From Parabacteroides sp. PF5-9 (lineage in GTDB: Bacteria > Bacteroidota > Bacteroidia > Bacteroidales > Tannerellaceae), in contig NZ_JARXWG010000005.1 in the NCBI RefSeq assembly GCF_029893105.1, positions 108,640-172,639 of the forward strand: a stretch of DNA of 64,000 bases, in the 5' to 3' direction. Under the pieces are notes generated by a model, which ran no database searches, was not told where the DNA came from, and saw only the letters and a program-made list of their open reading frames with translations. Shown here piece after piece: positions 61,594-64,000 of the stretch; within the stretch, counting starts at the first letter, position 1, and every line of letters begins with the position of its first letter. Position numbers and translations under genes: made by a program.

Positions 61594-61690
61594 AAATGGA
61601 TGTAAAAGGATAGAAAGAAAAGAAAGGGGTCAACGGATAAACCCAATTGGGGTGGAGTTTTCAAGAATGCAATTTAGTATCTTTGCTCCA

Positions 61691-62101
61691 ATGAAAGAAC
61701 TAATGGAACATATAAATATAATTGAAGTTGGGAAAAACCTAATATGTAGACTTTTCTTTTGGTGCAACATACTTTTCATGTTCTCTTTATTTTTCTTTGT
61801 AAGAAGTCCTGACGTTCATATATTAGCATATAAAAAGAAAGGGACGAACAGGTTCGCATCTGTGGCAATTACATTTTTAAGTCTATGCTACTTAGTTATT
61901 TATATGACATTTGGTGCTATTCATCTACAATTTTACGTAAAGACTTATTGGGAGTCTATTATATTAATGTTTTTCGCATTCACAGTAACTCTTTTTGCCC
62001 AACCACCATACTACAAAAACAAAAAAAATACGTATTTAATAATATTCATGCCCCTTGTTTGGGGAGTATTAATGTTTTTGGATTTGTTTGAAATAATATA
62101 G
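61691..62101 (+). CDS. Small polytopic membrane protein
   Basis: About 136 residues with four hydrophobic segments, near FFWCNILFMFSLFFFV, VAITFLSLCYLVIYMTFGAI, SIILMFFAFTVTLF and LIIFMPLVWGVLMFLDLF. No family is recognised. A -7 element TATCTTTG at 61678-61685 rules out the upstream frame start at 61652. ATG at 61691 is very close to the expected transcript start, so ATG at 61703 is an alternative. Confidence 0.55.
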   Translation: MKELMEHINIIEVGKNLICRLFFWCNILFMFSLFFFVRSPDVHILAYKKKGTNRFASVAITFLSLCYLVIYMTFGAIHLQFYVKTYWESIILMFFAFTVTLFAQPPYYKNKKNTYLIIFMPLVWGVLMFLDLFEII

Positions 62102-62110
62102 ACTCCATCC

Positions 62111-62671
62111 CTACTTATGGGGCGACATTTTTTCAATTTCTGCTAACAGATTGTTGTGTTTATTACGAATATCATTGAGAATTAAACGAAACTCTTTAAT
62201 ATCATCGTCTGTAATTAAAGAGCAAAAATCTAGAGTTTCATCAACTTCATTAATCAACAGTTCAGCACTGGGCTTGTTTTCAAGTATTATATTAAAGTCT
62301 TCTTTTGGAAAGAAATTAGACGGAATAGGATCGTAGTCGTACTTCTCTCTTAAATGCTTCATTTTAAACCCGAAATCACGAATGATTTTAGGCATAGACT
62401 TCCATGTTTTGCTATGACTTGCTTTATCATGGGAAATATTCATATTTATCAATCTCGCCAAATGATAATATGAATAATATAGTCTTGAAATAACTTGCCC
62501 ATGATATATATTAGATTGCGAGATCAATAAAAGACACATTTCTATCAGAGTTTTTGATTTCATCAATAAATTCAGATGATTCACCGAAGAAATCGTATCA
62601 ATCTGCGCACATGAGGTTGTAAGAAATAACAAGAAAAGGAAAAATATTACTTTTATGGTAGTATATCTCAT
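62111..62671 (-). CDS. Predicted lipoprotein with a HEPN-like segment
   Basis: 186 residues. The lipobox is FLTTSCAQ (Cys at about residue 21). The region from about residue 40 (LIEMCLLLISQSNIYHGQVI, then SRLYYSYYHLARLI) recalls HEPN domains, with an Rx6H arrangement in RLYYSYYH. HEPN proteins are usually cytoplasmic ribonucleases or nucleotidyltransferase partners, so an exported form is odd. The likeness may be only a helical coincidence. It is convergent with the membrane protein, and AT-rich like the rest of this end. Confidence 0.55.
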   Translation of the reverse strand: MRYTTIKVIFFLFLLFLTTSCAQIDTISSVNHLNLLMKSKTLIEMCLLLISQSNIYHGQVISRLYYSYYHLARLINMNISHDKASHSKTWKSMPKIIRDFGFKMKHLREKYDYDPIPSNFFPKEDFNIILENKPSAELLINEVDETLDFCSLITDDDIKEFRLILNDIRNKHNNLLAEIEKMSPHK

Positions 62672-62741
62672 AAGCTATTATTTAGGGTTAGTCACTAGGC
62701 AGGTGTTTTGAGTTGAAGAGACTGTAATTATTGATTTTATA

Positions 62742-63770
62742 TTAGTCAGTTATTGCTTCATACAAAACAGAAAGATTGTCTTTTTTTAATAGCAACTCCA
62801 TTCCGGGAGATGCATCCATTAAGTATTTCCCATTATCATCAGAGAAAATTATCAAATAATCAACAAAACTTAAAGCCTCTTTGTGTTTTTCAAATTCATC
62901 TCGCCCCATTGTCATTATAGCTGTAGCTATACCATCAGCAATAAGACATTCTTTGTAGACAACGGTGGCGCTCAATATATCTTGATCTGCGGGATAACCG
63001 GTCTTTGGATTTATTGTATGTGCATATTTCTTTCCATCCTTAATATAATAATTAAGATAATCCCCAGAAGTAGCAACAGCTAACCTTTGGTCTGTCTGAA
63101 GTAATTTGAACAATGATAGGTTATTAATATTATCATCGGGTTTTCTTATCCCTAATGACCACTTTTCGTTTTTAGGGTTTTTGCCTTTTACTAAAATTTC
63201 TCCCCCTACATAAATCATATAATTCATTACACCAATTTCATCAAAAAAATCACCTATCATATCACAAACGCACCCATCACCAACACCGGAAAAGCTGACA
63301 AGAACTCTAGGATCAGACTTTATCAACTCATTATTTACAAGGCTAATTTTTTTATAACCCACAAATTCAAGTATACTATCTACGTCAATAGCAATTTCTT
63401 TTGTTCTTATTTCTGGATTATTTTTAAATCCAAATCCCCAATGATTTAGTATAGGAGCACATGTGATATCAAAATATCCTTCTGTTATATCCGAGATATA
63501 CAATGACTTATTTAATGTGTTAATAAAAATAGAATCTAATTCCACTTTCTTATTGTTATTTACGTGCGAAATAACTGACGTAGAGTCAAATGGATTCAGG
63601 GATTTATAATATCTTTTAAAGATATCCTTTATTTCGGTATCTAAAGGTTTATTATATTCATAATTTATTTTATAGAAAGTATGATTGGAGCCTAATGATT
63701 CGTAGTATTTCACCTCCTTAGTACAAGATAAGGCCACAAGAAAACATAAGAATGCTAAAAACTTTTTCAT
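62742..63770 (-). CDS. apbE: FAD:protein FMN transferase (ApbE family) lipoprotein
   Basis: 342 residues with lipobox LVALSCTK. ApbE enzymes attach FMN covalently to Thr residues of exported flavoproteins such as RnfG/NqrC in the periplasm. Motifs: GYFDITCAPILNHWGFG, FSGVGDGCVCDMIGDFF (the usual form is GxxxKGxxxD; here the Lys is replaced), VGGEILVKG, YAHTINPKTGYPA and the Mg site ADGIATAIMTMG. No flavoprotein target gene is visible. The gene is more AT-rich than the core chromosome. Confidence 0.85.
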   Translation of the reverse strand: MKKFLAFLCFLVALSCTKEVKYYESLGSNHTFYKINYEYNKPLDTEIKDIFKRYYKSLNPFDSTSVISHVNNNKKVELDSIFINTLNKSLYISDITEGYFDITCAPILNHWGFGFKNNPEIRTKEIAIDVDSILEFVGYKKISLVNNELIKSDPRVLVSFSGVGDGCVCDMIGDFFDEIGVMNYMIYVGGEILVKGKNPKNEKWSLGIRKPDDNINNLSLFKLLQTDQRLAVATSGDYLNYYIKDGKKYAHTINPKTGYPADQDILSATVVYKECLIADGIATAIMTMGRDEFEKHKEALSFVDYLIIFSDDNGKYLMDASPGMELLLKKDNLSVLYEAITD

Positions 63771-63835
63771 CTACCCGTTTTGTTAAGTAATTACTCCCGG
63801 CAAAGGTAATAAGGAATTATAACAAATAGACATGA

Positions 63836-64000
63836 TTACATACCCAAACCTTTGTTTCTACCTATTTGAGGTTTCTGTTTAGGCTTAATTCCTAACATTT
63901 CCCTAAACTCATCGTACTTCTGCCTGAACCATTGGGCAAGACTGATTCCATTAAGTAGTAACCGAAAGCTGCTCGGCGCTCCTGTACCTTTATCAAACCG
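63836..64000 (-). CDS. C-terminal fragment of an unidentified protein (continues past the window)
   Basis: 54 codons and a stop, reading in from the right edge. It contains SSFRLLLNGISLAQWFRQKY and ends in a basic, Pro-rich tail (KQKPQIGRNKGLGM). Tails like this occur in mobilization and conjugation proteins of Bacteroides, but too little is visible to name it. It has higher GC content than the ApbE gene. Confidence 0.5.
   Translation of the reverse strand, partial: RFDKGTGAPSSFRLLLNGISLAQWFRQKYDEFREMLGIKPKQKPQIGRNKGLGM

Overview
This is a stretch of a Bacteroidales chromosome. The best guess for the host is Parabacteroides or another Tannerellaceae relative, but that is an inference from overall gene character and not a proof. 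The main evidence for Bacteroidales is the promoter grammar. Almost every transcription unit is preceded by a TAnnTTTG -7 element, often with TTG about 20 bp upstream. The window also has a SusC/SusD pair, DUF1573 proteins, a Bacteroidetes-type alpha-2-macroglobulin and a GG-leader Bacteroidales peptide.

Layout. Positions 1-13264 hold core and housekeeping genes: a truncated nuclease/phosphatase fusion, a YhcC-type radical SAM protein, a DPP IV peptidase, lipoyl synthase, a membrane protein with a Nudix-like tail, a YfcE-type phosphoesterase, polyphosphate kinase, two RNA methyltransferases, a sugar N-acyltransferase and a TPR protein. A tRNA-Pro(CGG) follows at 13489. Positions 14334-19571 carry an isolated SusC/SusD pair. 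At 19784-19999 lies an orphan GG-leader peptide with three 11-bp direct repeats next to its promoter. Positions 20280-25697 carry rplM-rpsI-rpsB-tsf and lon. Positions 25813-29823 are more accessory: two GNAT acetyltransferases, an AlbA/HATPase regulator and an HTH-DUF3990-small protein trio that looks like a toxin-antitoxin module. Positions 29829-33203 hold meaB-thiM-thiE-thiD. Then come DUF1573 paralogs, a large alpha-2-macroglobulin, thyA-folA, a RelA/SpoT protein, a Ca/Na antiporter, DUF3127, MerR and M23 genes, alaS and aroB.

From 51400 to 61537 there is a complete mobilizable integrative element of about 10.1 kb, inserted in the 3' half of tRNA-Pro(GGG) and bounded by a perfect 57-bp direct repeat. 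It carries an excisionase-like HTH protein, a RepA-like ATPase, BtgA/BtgB-like mobilization proteins and a tyrosine integrase. Its cargo is an operon ending in a short Phd-like/VapD toxin-antitoxin pair, a 116-bp nested hairpin, and a four-gene operon that I read as toxin, HTH antitoxin, SecB-like chaperone and AAA ATPase. That operon is a toxin-antitoxin-chaperone (TAC) type system with twin operators around its promoter. It is the most interesting system in the window and a plausible phage-defence cargo. Beyond the right repeat, a terminator and an arm-site-like motif recur at the same spacing as at the left end. A second element may therefore be stacked in the same tRNA gene; it would hold the membrane protein, HEPN-like lipoprotein, ApbE lipoprotein and the gene fragment at the window edge.

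Two families of interspersed intergenic elements (84-bp core near 1529 and 28482; about 95 bp near 13712 and 42171) share one architecture: four units of a 22-bp period closed by 10-11-bp terminal inverted repeats. I know of no named family that matches them.
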